This document shows, piece after piece, positions 44,330 to 55,961 of a stretch of DNA of 64,000 nucleotides. Positions within the stretch are counted from its first letter, which is position 1. Every line of letters begins with the position of its first letter. The notes beneath the pieces were generated by a model. It saw only the letters and a program-made list of their open reading frames with translations. It was not told the DNA's origin and searched no databases. Made by a program: the position numbers and the translations under genes. The stretch is taken from positions 15,292,293-15,356,292 of the forward strand of contig NC_079514.1 of NCBI RefSeq assembly GCF_000801105.2, given 5' to 3'. The stretch is from Raphanus sativus. Taxonomy: Eukaryota; Streptophyta; Magnoliopsida; Brassicales; Brassicaceae.

Positions 44330-46566
44330 TTGGATAAATCTGATCCTGCAAATTGGAAAATAATTGATCAGAGTTTGAAAGATTTCCTAGTGAGATTAGG
44401 TCCTCTGAAAAGAGCACATGAAGACTATGTTTTTCCAAAGAATGATCATGGGAGACATTTTTCTCGTAAGTATTGCAAAAGAGAGTTGAAAAATGGAGAT
44501 AAACAAGATCGGAGCTGGTTACTTTATTGAGTGATATCAGACAAAGCATATTTCTTTTGCTGCAAGTTGTTTGGTCGGGATCAAGAAGTCAACCAGTTTT
44601 CAAGCAAAGGGTTTAATGATTGGAAAAATATCTGACTAAGACTGAGTCAAAATAAAACTAGTTATTACCATATTGTGTGGAGCTAGAACTTAGATTAAGG
44701 AAGAAGCAGACCATTGATAAGTGTCTTCAAGAAGAAATCAGTAAAGAAAGAAACCATTGGAGAGCTGAGAATATTTTCATTGGTAACAACTCTTGCTAAG
44801 CAGAATATAGCATTTTGTGGGACTAAAGAGAAGCTTGGTCAGAAAAACAATGGAAACTTTCTGACTTTTGTTGAATCGTATGGAGTTTTGATCCAATCAT
44901 GCAAGAGCATATCAGGCTGATTAAGGAAGGTCAGACTCACTATCATTATTTAAGCAACATGATTCAAGATGAGTTGATTTTTATGCTAGGACGTGAGGTT
45001 CAACTTAGGATTATCAAGAAAATTCAAGAGGCAAAGTATTTTTCGGTTATTCTTGATTGCACTCCATATAAGAGTCATAAAGAACAGATGAGTCTTTGAC
45101 CCAAAAAAAAAAAGAACAGATGAGTCTTGTTATCAGATGTGTGGATGTCTCTGTGGCTAAGACACAAGTTGAAGAAATTTTTGTGACATTCTTAGAAGTT
45201 GCAGATAAATCTGGAGAAGGACTTTTTGAGTTGCTTTGTGATACGTTGGCTGGTCTCAATTTGAATATTGATGATGTGAGAGGGCAAGGATATGACAATG
45301 GATCTATATGAAGGGAAACACAAAGGAGCACAAAAAAGATTGCTGGATATCAACTCACGAGCACTTTTAATGCGTTGTGGTTGTCATAGTCTTAACTTGA
45401 CACTTTGCCATATGGCTAAATCATCTAAAAAGGCGATTGCTTTCTTTGGAATCATTCAACGGATGTATAATTTCTTTTCAGCATCTACAATTAGGTGGTA
45501 GATATTTAAGGAGATGGTAGGAAGATATTCATTATCTGAAACTCGTTGGGAAAGTCGTATTGAAAGTGTTCGAGCAATTCGTTTTCAGGCTCCCAAAATA
45601 AGAGATGCGTTAGATACTTGGAAGAAATTGTAATGATCCCAAAGCTCGCAGCAATTCTGAAGTTCTTGCTACAAGTAAAACTCATGGAATTGGAGGATTT
45701 GAGTTCTTATTTTCTTTGGTCATTTTGTATGATCTTCTATTTGCCGTTAATACGGTAAGTAAGGCACTGCAGTCAGATCATATTGATATTGATGATGCTG
45801 TTGTGCAATTGAAAGGGTTGGTTTTATATTTGAATAACTACAGAGAAGTTGGATTTGATAAAGCAAAAGAAGAAGCTATGATTATTGCAGAATCAATGGA
45901 GATTGAGCCAAATTTTCCAGTTCAACGAAACCGCATTATTAAAAGAAAAAAACATTTTGATGAGGAGAATCAAGAAGATGATGAGTCTGAGATGCTGAGT
46001 GAGGAAGAAATGTTTAGGGTTGGTTTTTTTCTAAGTATCGTGGATCAGGCTATTGTATCTCTTCAGATGAGGTTTGAACAATTTGATGAATATGGGAAAA
46101 TTTTGGATTCTTGTTTGATCCAAAGAAGCTGAGATCAGCATCAGATGATGGTTTAAAGACATCATGTATCAACCTTGAAAACTGTCTTAAACATGGTGAG
46201 ATCTCAGACATTGATGGAAATCATTTATTCCTAGAACTCAGGGTTTTGGAAATGTTTTACCAGACGAGATCACAAAGGCCATTGATGTGTTAGACTTTAT
46301 AAAAAGGTATGAAGTTTGCTTCTATCCAAATACTTTTCTTTCATATAGAGTAATGTTAACGATTCCAGTTTCAGTCAGCCGAAAGAAGTTTTTCTAAGTT
46401 AAAGTTAATAAAATCTTACTGGAGGTCAAGTATGTCAGAAGATCGATTGAATGGTTTGGAAATGTTATCAATTGAGAGGGATATGGTTGGAAAACTTGAC
46501 TATCAAAGTTTGATGAACGACTTTGCAGAGAAAAATGCAAGAAGAAGAATTTTTCAGAAGATATAA
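44330..46566 (+). pseudogene. hAT transposase (TTF/ZMYM1-like) pseudogene
   Basis: Fragments in order: ANWKIIDQSLKDFLVRLGPL (44345), [20 protein letters not shown] (44906), the RNase H-like catalytic region ([58 protein letters not shown]), a middle part at 45716-46132, and the C-terminal dimerisation region (AERSFSKLKLIKSY then RLNGLEMLSIERDMVGKLD) ending at TAA 46566. The frame changes or stops at least eight times, including at the small insertion at 45097. The N-terminal TTF zinc-finger half is largely missing. Not functional. Confidence 0.82.
45097..45110 (+). mobile_element. 14-bp retroposition scar with 18-bp target duplication
   Basis: tgacccaaaaaaaa is flanked by perfect copies of aaagaacagatgagtctt (45079-45096 and 45111-45128). 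A short tail plus A-run inside a long duplication is what target-primed reverse transcription leaves after extreme 5' truncation of a LINE or SINE. Confidence 0.7.
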
Positions 46567-46857
46567 ACTATCAGTCCATTTGTTTTTTTTTGATGTATGA
46601 AAACTTATGTTTTATCAATGGTTTAGTACTTTATATATGAAATTATGTTTATGAGTTTGTGTTTGAGATATTTTTATGATGTAATGTATAGACCCCCATT
46701 TTTCGTTTTTGTTTCAAGCCCCCAAAGTTTCAGGACCGGCCCTGGTTCTATGGGATGATTTGTCAAAAAAGCTGTTGAGAAAAACATAGCTGAACTAGTC
46801 TGTGTTATTGTAGCTTTTAGAACTGTTCTATATATTGGCGAAAGAACTCATTAAGTC

Positions 46858-47962
46858 AAGGAAAGAAAGAATCAGCTATGTGTAAGATCATCTAGACGTG
46901 AATACTCAAAGGTTAATTATAGTTATGCTTGGTACATATCAAGTTATTTATCATGTGGTTATGTCGTGTTCAGACTATGTACTTTCAAAGATAGTTCTGT
47001 TGTTAGCAGAATGATTGGAGAATTTAAGTTTGTTGCAGAAAACATTTGTTGTGTTAAACTAATTTCATAGTGGAGATGTAATATATATTTACAATTAAAT
47101 ATATAATTTATATAATTATTATTATAACATACAAATTTATATAGAAATTACTTATAAAAGTATTAAATTACGAAAAGAATATAAAATCTTTACAAAATTT
47201 TCAATTTTCTAAATTTTATGTTTTATATGAACATTTTAACTAATTTTAAAATATATGGAACATATAGTTTTGCTAATCTTTATTTTTTCTTTATATTATG
47301 TAAAATATATTTTTAAACAAACTTTTATAGTTTTCTAGATTCAATTGTATTGAAAAAGTGTATAAAATATGTGTAAATATATGTCGCAAATATCTATAAA
47401 ACTTTTGTGTACCCGAATTTTTAGATATCAATAACTTTTTGAATAAAAAAAATAAAAATTTTTTTTTGTAAAAATATGGAATAAATCATAAAAACTAAAA
47501 TTATGATAACATATTATTCATGCCCATCCTTGATTCTTTAATTCTTAGTGGAATCCAAAAATGCGGCAAAAATAAATCATATAGATATAGGCAATAGAAT
47601 AATAAATCAAAGACATTTTTCTTATCTTGATCTGTAGATATTTTTTTTGTTTCCTTACCATAAAAGTGGTCAGAGAGTTACCAAATTTTCATTCAATTTG
47701 TCAATTCTTACTTAAAATATGATCATTCAGGATATATACAAACATTAACATAGGATAAATACAAACATCAACATATCAGATAGTCTCAGTCGTTTGACTA
47801 TGAATATTTACCCTATGTTATAGTACTGTTTTATCAATTATTAATAGACACAGTTTCTCTAATCCAGACACAACTCTCTCTTATCGAGTAGTCAACACAC
47901 ATCACTCTCTCCTCTATCTCTGCCAATTCCATCTCTCGACTAGTTTCATTCTTCCTGTGAAA
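46858..47962 (+). promoter_or_regulatory. Upstream block of copy B
   Basis: Inverted match of 12077-13217 (upstream of copy A), starting at caaggaaagaaagaatcagc. It holds the duplicated promoter and 5'UTR region. The proximal part is pyrimidine-rich (ctctctcctctatctctgcc) just before the ATG. Confidence 0.5.
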
Positions 47963-49744
47963 ATGACAAGATCTCATATGGGCCTCCTTTGTCTCCTCCT
48001 CTCCCTACTGAACATCGCCACTTCTCAGGATGATGCGACAATCATGCAAACCCTCAGATTGAGTCTGAAACTCACATCACACGGCAACTGGTCAAAGTCT
48101 AACCCTTGCGAATGGGACCACGTCCAGTGCGACGGAAGCAACCGGGTCACGAAGATCCAGTTCACGCAGAACGGGATCCAAGGGACTCTCCATCCTGATA
48201 TCGGGAAGCTCACTGAGCTCAGTCGTCCTCGAGTTATTCTCCAACGATATCTTTGGTTCAATTCCAGATCTCTCGGGTCTAAAGCATTTACAGACGCTGA
48301 ATCTTCACGACAATCTCTTCGATTTGGCGCCGACGAACCTCTTCTACGGGATGAACTCGCTACAAGAAGTCAACATCGACAACAATCCCTTTCCTGCTTG
48401 GGAGATTCCGGAGACTGTCAAAGAATTGAAGTCTCTCAAGAACTTATCTCTAATCAACTGCAACGTCACGGGTTCGATTCCTGATTTCTTCAGCTCCGAG
48501 ACGCTCCCGAGCCTTGCCTCTTTAAAGCTTTCTCGGAATAACTTACACGGAGTGTTGCCTTTGAGCTTGGCGGGCTCGTCGTTGCAGCAGCTCTATCTCA
48601 ACGGGCAGAAGCTCAACGGTTCAATCTCGGTGTTGCAGAACATGACATCTCTCGTCGAGATTGATCTGCAAGGCAACGAATTTTCAGGTCCCATCCCTGA
48701 TCTCTCTGGTCTAAAGCATTTACAGACGCTGAATCTTCAAGACAATCTCTTCAACTCGAATCCGGAGACTCTCTTCTCCAAGATGAACTCATTACAAGAA
48801 ATGTACCTTGACAACAACCCTTTCCCTTCGTGGGGGATTCCTGAGACCGTTAAGGAAGCGACGTCTCTCAAGAATCTCTCCCTCGCCAACTGCAGCCTCA
48901 CAGGTTTGATTCCTGATTTCTTCAGATCTGAGACGCTCCCGAGACTCGTTTCGTTAAGGCTATCTCGGAACAATCTCTATGGAGGGTTGCCTGAGAGCTT
49001 AGGACGCTCGTCGTTAGAGCAACTCTATCTCGACTGGCAGCATCTCAACGGGTCAATCTCGGTGTTACAGAGCATGACTTCTCTCGTCGAGTTTAATATC
49101 CGAGATAATTTCTTTTCAGGTTTCATCCCTGATCTCTCTGGTTTGCAGTCTCTAAAACTGTTCGATGTTAGAGATAATTACCTCACCGGCCTTGTCCCAC
49201 CGTCGCTCACTGCTCTCAAAAATCTCACTGTCGTGAATTTAAGTAATAACTACATTCAAGGACCGATGCCGTTATTCCAGAACTCAGTCAAAGTTGATGC
49301 AATTTCGGGTAGATTCTGTCAGGAGACTCCTGGTACTCCGTGTGATCCACAAGTCCAGATATTGATTTCTATAGCTGAGTCGTTTGGATTTCCGTTGAAG
49401 CTTGCCAAGGGTTAGAAAGGGAATGATTCGTGTGTTAGATGGCTCGGGATTAATTGTTATGAAAGTGACATTATAGGGATTAGCCTATATAATCAGGAGC
49501 TCACGGGTTCGATATCTCTGAGTTTTGCTAATCTTATACTTCCTTGGAATGGATCGATCTTTCTAATAACAACCTCACCGGAAGTATACCAACAGAGCTT
49601 ACCACTTTGCCTAAGCTTAGAATACTAGATGTGTCTAACAACAATATCAACGGTGATGTCCCGAAGTTCAGCGGAAGTGTGAATGTGGTGACTACTGGTA
49701 ACCCTAACATCGGAACGAAGGGCCTGTTTTCACTGACTGGTTGA
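47963..49744 (+). pseudogene. Truncated TMK-like LRR ectodomain, copy B, with internal LRR duplication
   Basis: The start ATG at 47963 gives [16 protein letters not shown], a signal peptide, then the LRR cap (SNPCEWDHVQCD). A 1-nt insertion near 48222 shifts the frame. The second frame (48324-49415) carries two successive 144-residue LRR modules (48281-48712, 48713-49144), the first like copy C and the second like A/D, then the TMK spacer (TPGTPCDPQVQILISIA). TAG at 49413-49415 replaces Trp in AKGW, and a 2-nt insertion near 49527 breaks the last LRRs. It ends [14 protein letters not shown] and stop: no transmembrane or kinase. Confidence 0.85.
48281..49144 (+). repeat. 432-bp tandem duplication of an LRR module in copy B
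   Basis: aaagcatttacagacgctga starts at 48281 and again at 48713 (offset 432 bp, a multiple of three). Module 1 has LPLSLAGSSLQQLYLNGQKL (as in C) and module 2 has LPESLGRSSLEQLYLDWQHL (as in A and D). Confidence 0.8.
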
Positions 49745-50122
49745 ACTATTGCAAAAAAAGAATAAAGGAACTCTTGCAAAAAAAGAATAAAGATAACTTT
49801 TTGAAATTCCCATTTAAAAACTAAATGAAATTAATAAAAGAAACTGAAATTTTCACCTAGATGTACTACACTTACGTTTTTCTCTGTCTTCTTTCTTTAT
49901 ACAAATCAATTTTTTTGCTAACTACAAAACAACAATTCACGCACACAAATACAAAGGTTGCAGATAACTAGTTCAACATAAAAGCTAAAAAGGTAAAAGT
50001 TAAAACTAAATTAAAATTTTGATTTATATGATATAAATAACATTAATCGTGAGAATTCATAAACTATAATATTGTGCTAAGTTACTTTTTGATTTCCTTC
50101 ACAGTCCAATTTTAATGGAAAA
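49745..50122 (+). other. Downstream flank of copy B, part 1
   Basis: Matches the downstream flanks of copies A, C and D (poly-A-rich gcaaaaaaagaataaagata, then caaagattgcagataac-like and gaattcataaactataatat segments) up to tttaatggaaaa, where the Helitron pair begins. The flank resumes at 54715. Confidence 0.65.
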
Positions 50123-53100
50123 CTAGATTTTGATCCGCACTTTAAAAGCGCGAAATAATATTTTTGTTATTTTTTAATTTAAAAGTTACTAATTTTTTTG
50201 GTCTGAGTTTTAATATTTGATTTTTAACATCTATAATTAAGAGTAATTGATTTTGATGTCTCATAGTGATGGATATTCAGGTTTTATATTCCTGCCTATT
50301 CGGGTTATTTAATTTTCAAATTTCATAGTGTTAGGATCCGTTTTGGAACCATACATTTCTCAGATCAGATCAATGTTGGATTTGATTCAGGATTTTATTT
50401 TTTTATAAAACCCAAATGAACCGAACTAAAAATAGTTTGGGGTTTAAGTTGGTGTTTAGAGCTAAAAATATCGGAAACAGTCGCCCAAAAATCTGAGTTA
50501 AACCCGAAAAACTGGAAAATCAGGTGATTCATGTAATTCGGGGTTTTGAATATTTTTATTTATAAATTATATTGAGATATATATATATATATATTTTTTT
50601 TTATTATATTTTAAATATTTGGATATCCGTTCAGTTTTCGATTCGGTTGTAGTTTTTCAGATTTTAGAAATAAGGTAATTCATATAATTCAGGGTTCTGG
50701 ATATTTTTATTTATAAACTATATGGCATTTTGGTTATTAAAATAGGTTTATAGCTATATTTATAGGAAATAACACTTGTAGAATAAGTTTAGAATCCTTG
50801 CAAAATCTTAAGAAAAATCTAGAATTATGGCAAAGTTATATAAGTAATGTTTATGAAATTAATTAACTGAATAAATAGTGAACAAATTCAAATTATTTCC
50901 ATAGAAATTTAATTTTATTAATATATTTTATATGTAAAGAAGAGTAAAGTCGGGAGTTATTGTTTCTTAACATATTTGTTTGTTTTGATTCAGTTTCTAT
51001 TTATCAAATATAAGTATATTTTGGATTAATTACTGTTACAAATTGGATCATTTACCAATAAGTACTTTCTCAATATATATATATATATATGATAGTTTAT
51101 AATATAATATATACATCTAAAATAAGAATATTTTCGAATATAAATAAAATAAAAATGTTTTCGGAAACTTTAAACTAAAAGTCTGTTGAATATTACAATA
51201 TCTTTAATGATTATGATCCGGGCATTTTTTTTAGTTTAGTTCTAATAAAAAGATAATTTTTAATGGTACTTTGACAAATAATTTACAATTTTGATATTGA
51301 CCGTAGCGCAGAATTTGTTTACTTTTAAAATTGTTATTAAAAAGATATGTAATTCTTTTTTAATGTAGTACTATTTGTTTTAAAATATTTGTAATCTAGT
51401 GACATTTATAATTGCGATGATTGTATATATGTCAATAAAATAGACATATAACTGGAGATAGATCAAAAATCAGATGAAGTATTGAAGGTTCCATTCACAA
51501 AATACCTTCTAATGTTGATATAAAGAGTTTAGATGTTTGTTTCAAAAAGAAGTTCTATGTTTTTACACACACATTTGAAGTGCATAGCTAAATTTTGATT
51601 GGTAAATATTTTATTCATTTTGCATTGGTTTTGATTTTCTAATGATTTGAACTGAAGAGAGATAACCAATAACAACCAAAAACTAAATTTTGATTGGTGA
51701 ATTTTTTTTTGTCTATTATATTCATTTTGCAGTGGTAAAGATTATAATCATATGTTCACAATGGAGCATTGACTATTTCACATGAAAGTTGAAAATTGGT
51801 ATAAATGTGGCCGTGTTTAAAATTTACAAATTCTAATGTTGTAATATGTAGAAATGAAAAATCAAGTTTGCTAAGTAATTTTTTGTTAAGATTCTATGCA
51901 ATTTTATCAAGTAAATACCATATTTATGAATATTATCATATGTGGAGTTGAAATCTTAATTTGGTCAAGTAAATATTTTTTTTTTTGTAAACTTCAAGTA
52001 AATATTCATAGAACAATGTAAAACAATGCTAAACCAGAAGATGAAAATTCATTTACTCGCATTTTTTGTCCAAAAGATACATCTTGTTCTTTTGGCCTGT
52101 AGTGAATTACATCACCAGGCAAATAAATGCTCCAAAAGGTTCCATACACAACACGAAATACACAAATGTCATTCAATAAGTACTTTGCAAAACTCTGGTC
52201 CGTAAGTTCCTCATCTGTCTTCTTTATTAGAACCCTTGTGCAGCATAACAAACCCTTCGCTTCTCCTTTAAACCAAAATAACGTTGCCATGTGTAACTGT
52301 AATAAAATCCTCACTAAATGAAAGACCACCTTGTTAACCAAATCTTGTACATAAAATACCTTCATACCTATCTGTTCTGTGAATCTATAACTGATTCCAG
52401 AGTTGTTATATCGACAAGTATATGTCTGTCTCAACCTATTTTTCTACTATGATATATAAACACAACTTGGCCGTAACGTACCATATTAATACCTACCCCA
52501 ACCAATTAACATAAGAGTAATTTTCTAGTAAGCCAATGAACTGACAGGAGAAATCTCCTCTCATATTTCTTATATGACCAAAGGAAAGAGCATAAGAGGC
52601 ATGGCTTGTTTCCCCTGTAACCAATTTACTTGGAAACCATTAGACATAAATGAAGGGAAAAATTTAGAGGCTACAATAGGAGGTAAAACAACTCGCTTCC
52701 TCTTTGCAGCCACCATCACCTGATGACACTAAATTTCCAGACCAAAGTTGGAAAAACTGCTCCCCGAAAGATATAACCTCATGTGTTCCAAAACCCAATC
52801 GTAGACCATTAAATGAGTTGTGTCATCTCTTGTTGATCCTTGAGTGCTTGATTCACTTTGTAAGTCCACATCGTTTGCTTATTGGAGTCAATCAAATGTC
52901 TATATTTGTTCAGTTACCTATATCGTCCAAAGTTGTTAAAAAAAAAAAAAAAAAACACCTATATAGTCCAAAGCTTATTTCCAAAGAAAAAAGAGAGAAG
53001 TACCATAGTGTTCAGGAAAAGACTCTTCCCAACTATTTAAAATAATGAAATCTCGGTTCTCGGAGCCTTTCTAATCCCCCTTACATGATCCTCTCAACTC

Positions 53101-53847
53101 TGACAGCACCAAAAATCTTCATCTACCAGCACTATTCCCTTAATATTCGTCTGGAAATAAATATACCAAATACCAAATCGGTCTTATCAACCAAAAATCT
53201 CTATGAAACCGAAAATCTCTTATGACCACAAGAATACCTTCATGAACGCTTTTGGTGGAGACGCATTTTGCATCAACCCTTAGTCGCACAAATAACATGT
53301 GAGAGCCCTGAACGCATCGGTGCACTGTGAATGGATCCTTTAAACACCTTAACTATCCATGATAAAGGTTCCCAGAGCCCCTATTTAGGTCTCAAATATA
53401 TACAAAATCTCAAAATTCTCCAAGCCCTCAGCCGAGACACCTTCATATATACACACTTCTTACAAAACAACTACCTTCAACCTCCGTCTTCCTCAAAATC
53501 ACAGAGATCCGTAACACACTATCACAGCGAACACATTGCCGCACGACCCGATAGTTACCCTTTTGAGAGCATTTTTCGATTCACCAAATTGTAGCCGCAA
53601 ATCACATAAAACTCTTAGCAAAAAAAAAAAACACGAAAACCGTAATTACATCTCCAGAAAATTTTATATAGCCAAATATATGTTTAAAGTATATTACACG
53701 AAATTAGGAGATGGTTATCTGATATTTTCTAAAAAAATAAAAGTATGTAAATAAAGTCATAGTTTATAAATAATTCGGCACAAACTGGTAAATATTGTTA
53801 AAACATAAGTGCATCTAAAAAAGGGTCTTTCAATTTAATAGTACTGA
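50123..53847 (-). mobile_element. Helitron 2 of a head-to-tail pair (3.7 kb)
   Basis: On the minus strand it begins TCAGTACTATTAAATTG at 53847 and ends with a hairpin (GCGCTTTTAAAGTGCGG) and CTAG at 50126-50123, followed by T. It directly follows Helitron 1. Inside are AT-rich DNA, a CCGAA-type MITE relic (about 50280-50700) and unassigned coding-like minus frames at 52006-52434 (142 aa) and 53140-53325 (61 aa) that may be captured host sequence. No Rep/helicase is seen. Confidence 0.75.
52006..53325 (-). pseudogene. Unidentified coding-like fragments inside Helitron 2
   Basis: Two minus-strand frames: 52434-52006 (GTFWSIYLPGDVIHYRPKEQ and a Cys/Lys-rich middle) and 53325-53140 (GILVVIRDFRFHRDFWLIRP). 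Composition is more gene-like than the rest of the Helitron. A segment near 53064 (ggttctcggagcctttc) also occurs inverted at about 57860 between copies C and D. No family recognised. Confidence 0.3.
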
Positions 53848-54714
53848 CTAGATTTTGACCCGTCCTTACAAAGGTGGGTGTCTTTTTTTGTTTTAAATTT
53901 AATTTTGATATTTGTTTTTTCCTTTCTCATTATAGTTGTATTTTTTATAATCATATTTGTGTATATATTTTAATCAGAATATATTTCATTAAATAATAGT
54001 AATTTAAAAATTGATCCGGTATACATACGGTTAAGGCTGGGTTGCGGTTCAAACTCGCCCCGCTGACCCGCTAACCCGTAGATTTTCAATTTTGTTTTAT
54101 TACTTTAAACATATATTTGGTTATCCGCGGTTATATATATATTTTTAAAAAATCAATATTTAATTTAATTATTATAAAAATATATTTATATTAAAATTTT
54201 ATACATGATTTAAATTTTAAATTATTATTTTCAAACTCCTGTATTTAAAAAAAAATATTTACCTTTTTAAATAATTTACTGATCGACTGGTAGCCGCGAT
54301 CCAAAATCCACCAACCCACACTCACCCCGCACAAAATACTCATAACATGCACCCGCAAATCGATTTTGTAAATATAATCTCAATAGGAATACTATCAGAA
54401 TTTAGTATCATAGATTTGGTTTTGTGAAAGTAGGATTTGTTATACACGTATTGCTTAAAAATAGGATATTAATGGTTATGAAATTTCTTTTGTTATTTAT
54501 ACGCGTGTGTATATAAAAGAGTAGGAATGATAGGACGTAGAATCAGTTATAAAAATTGTTAGTTATCGTAACTTACGGTTTGTAACCGTGAACAGTTTAT
54601 TTTTGCAGATAACGTTATATATACACACATAAAGAGTTATATATAGCAATGATATTTTTTAAAATTAGACCCAACTAATATCAGTTGGTCATGCTTTAAC
54701 TTTAATAGTATTGA
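53848..54714 (-). mobile_element. Helitron 1 of a head-to-tail pair (867 bp)
   Basis: On the minus strand it begins TCAATACTATTAAAGTT at 54714, after A (complement of T54715), and ends with hairpin-type sequence (cacccacctttgtaaggacgggt) and CTAG at 53851-53848. The next base is the first T of Helitron 2. It includes a GC-richer relic (54020-54370) with gctgacccgctaacccg-like repeats. Confidence 0.75.
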
Positions 54715-55345
54715 TACTTCAAGCCTAAAAGAAAATTTGCATCCATGTAATTTGATGAAAATGATTTGGAGAATCTACCAAAATTTACATCCACGGTGAA
54801 GATGATTTGAAAATTTACCTTGTGATCCTTGAGAGATAAAAAGGATATATGAATATCCTTCACATCAAAGAAATGAAGCAAGATGTAAATATCTTATGAA
54901 TGGTATTTGTCAACCTTGTGATCATGTAAACAATGTTAATAAATAACTTACACCATTTAATCTCTCTTGGTTTGATCTCTATGGCGATTGGTTGGAATAT
55001 AGTGTGAAAAAGATTACATTTTGTTTGTTCTGCTACTTGTTATGTTAGGAGTTTTCAATCTCTAGATTGCTTAACTATTTGATCACTGAGTTTCGACCTC
55101 AAAACAGTATGTCTCGGATGGAAACCGTCTCCCACAACTTCTACTATCAGTCAAATGGTTTATACAAATACTCTAAGCGCTTAATAGATAGACACAATAA
55201 GGAATAAAAAAGATCAAAAAATTATATTCAAAAGCGATATGACTCGAATAATCTCTTTTGTCCTATGTTTCTTCTCAACCCCGATCTCTCTTTAGCTATC
55301 TCTCTTCAGTCTTGTGTTTCGGATGATACTCATGTGTCACAATCA
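54715..55345 (+). other. Downstream flank of copy B, part 2 (TTF fragment and conserved block)
   Basis: Continues the flank interrupted at 50122: tacttcaagcctaaaagaaa matches 57660-57680 and 58130-58150. It holds a decayed TTF-type hAT transposase start (ENLPCDP, then IKRIYEYPSHQRNEARCKYL, NLSWFDLYGDWLEY) and the coding-like block found at 9454-10000 (YDSNNLFCPMFLLNPDLSLA). Confidence 0.65.
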
Positions 55346-55359
55346 CAAACGTCTAACTT

Positions 55360-55961
55360 TTATAGCTAAAAACTTTGTAAATATACGTCTCAAATATCTG
55401 TAAAATTTATGTATATCCAATTTTTAGATATCCATAATTTTCTGAATAAAAGAAACTTAAAAATCCATAAAGTATAAAAGAAATCATAAATACTGATTTC
55501 ATGGTAGCATTCTATTCATGTACATCCTTAATTCCTTAATTCTTAGTGGGAGTCGAAAATGCGGAAAAAAATCAATCACATAGATACATGCATGAGAATA
55601 AAAAATCAAAGACCATATCACTTTTCTTATCTTGATCTGCAGATATTTTTTTTTTGTTTCCTTCATACCATAAAAGGTGGTCCAAGACTTACCAAATTTT
55701 CATTCAATATGTCGATTCTTACTTAAATATGATAATTCATGATATATACAAACATTAACATAGGATATATACAAACATTAACAGAGGATATAATCTCATT
55801 TGTTTGACTATGACTATTTTCCTCATTTTGTAGTACTGTTTTATCAATTGTTAATAGGACAGTTTCTCTCTCCCAGACAACACTCTATCTCTTCTCAAGT
55901 AGTCCACACACAATACTCTCGGCCGATTCCATTCTCGAGTAGTTTCACTCTTCCTGTGAAA
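55360..55961 (+). promoter_or_regulatory. Upstream block of copy C
   Basis: Matches the proximal 600 bp upstream of A, B and D (catagatacatgcatgagaat, ttaccaaattttcattcaat, cagtttctctctcccagaca). It abuts copy B's downstream flank directly, so B and C are tandem units. Confidence 0.5.

Larger units (their letters stand above)
43054..46744 (+). mobile_element. Degenerate hAT transposon (3.7 kb) with 8-bp target duplication
   Basis: The 8-bp duplication GTTCTATG flanks the element (43046-43053, 46745-46752). The right end reads ...ccccaaagtttcaggaccggccctg, the reverse of the CAGGGCCGG terminal repeat of this hAT group; the left end caggactggttgcat is a diverged match. Subterminal gacccccattt occurs near both ends. 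The interior holds a broken TTF/ZMYM-type hAT transposase and two nested insertions. An autonomous element in the past, now dead. Confidence 0.88.

Noticed and set aside
54020..54370. GC-richer segment as a gene exon
   Set aside because: It consists of gctgacccgctaacccg-type repeats of a MITE relic without an open frame.
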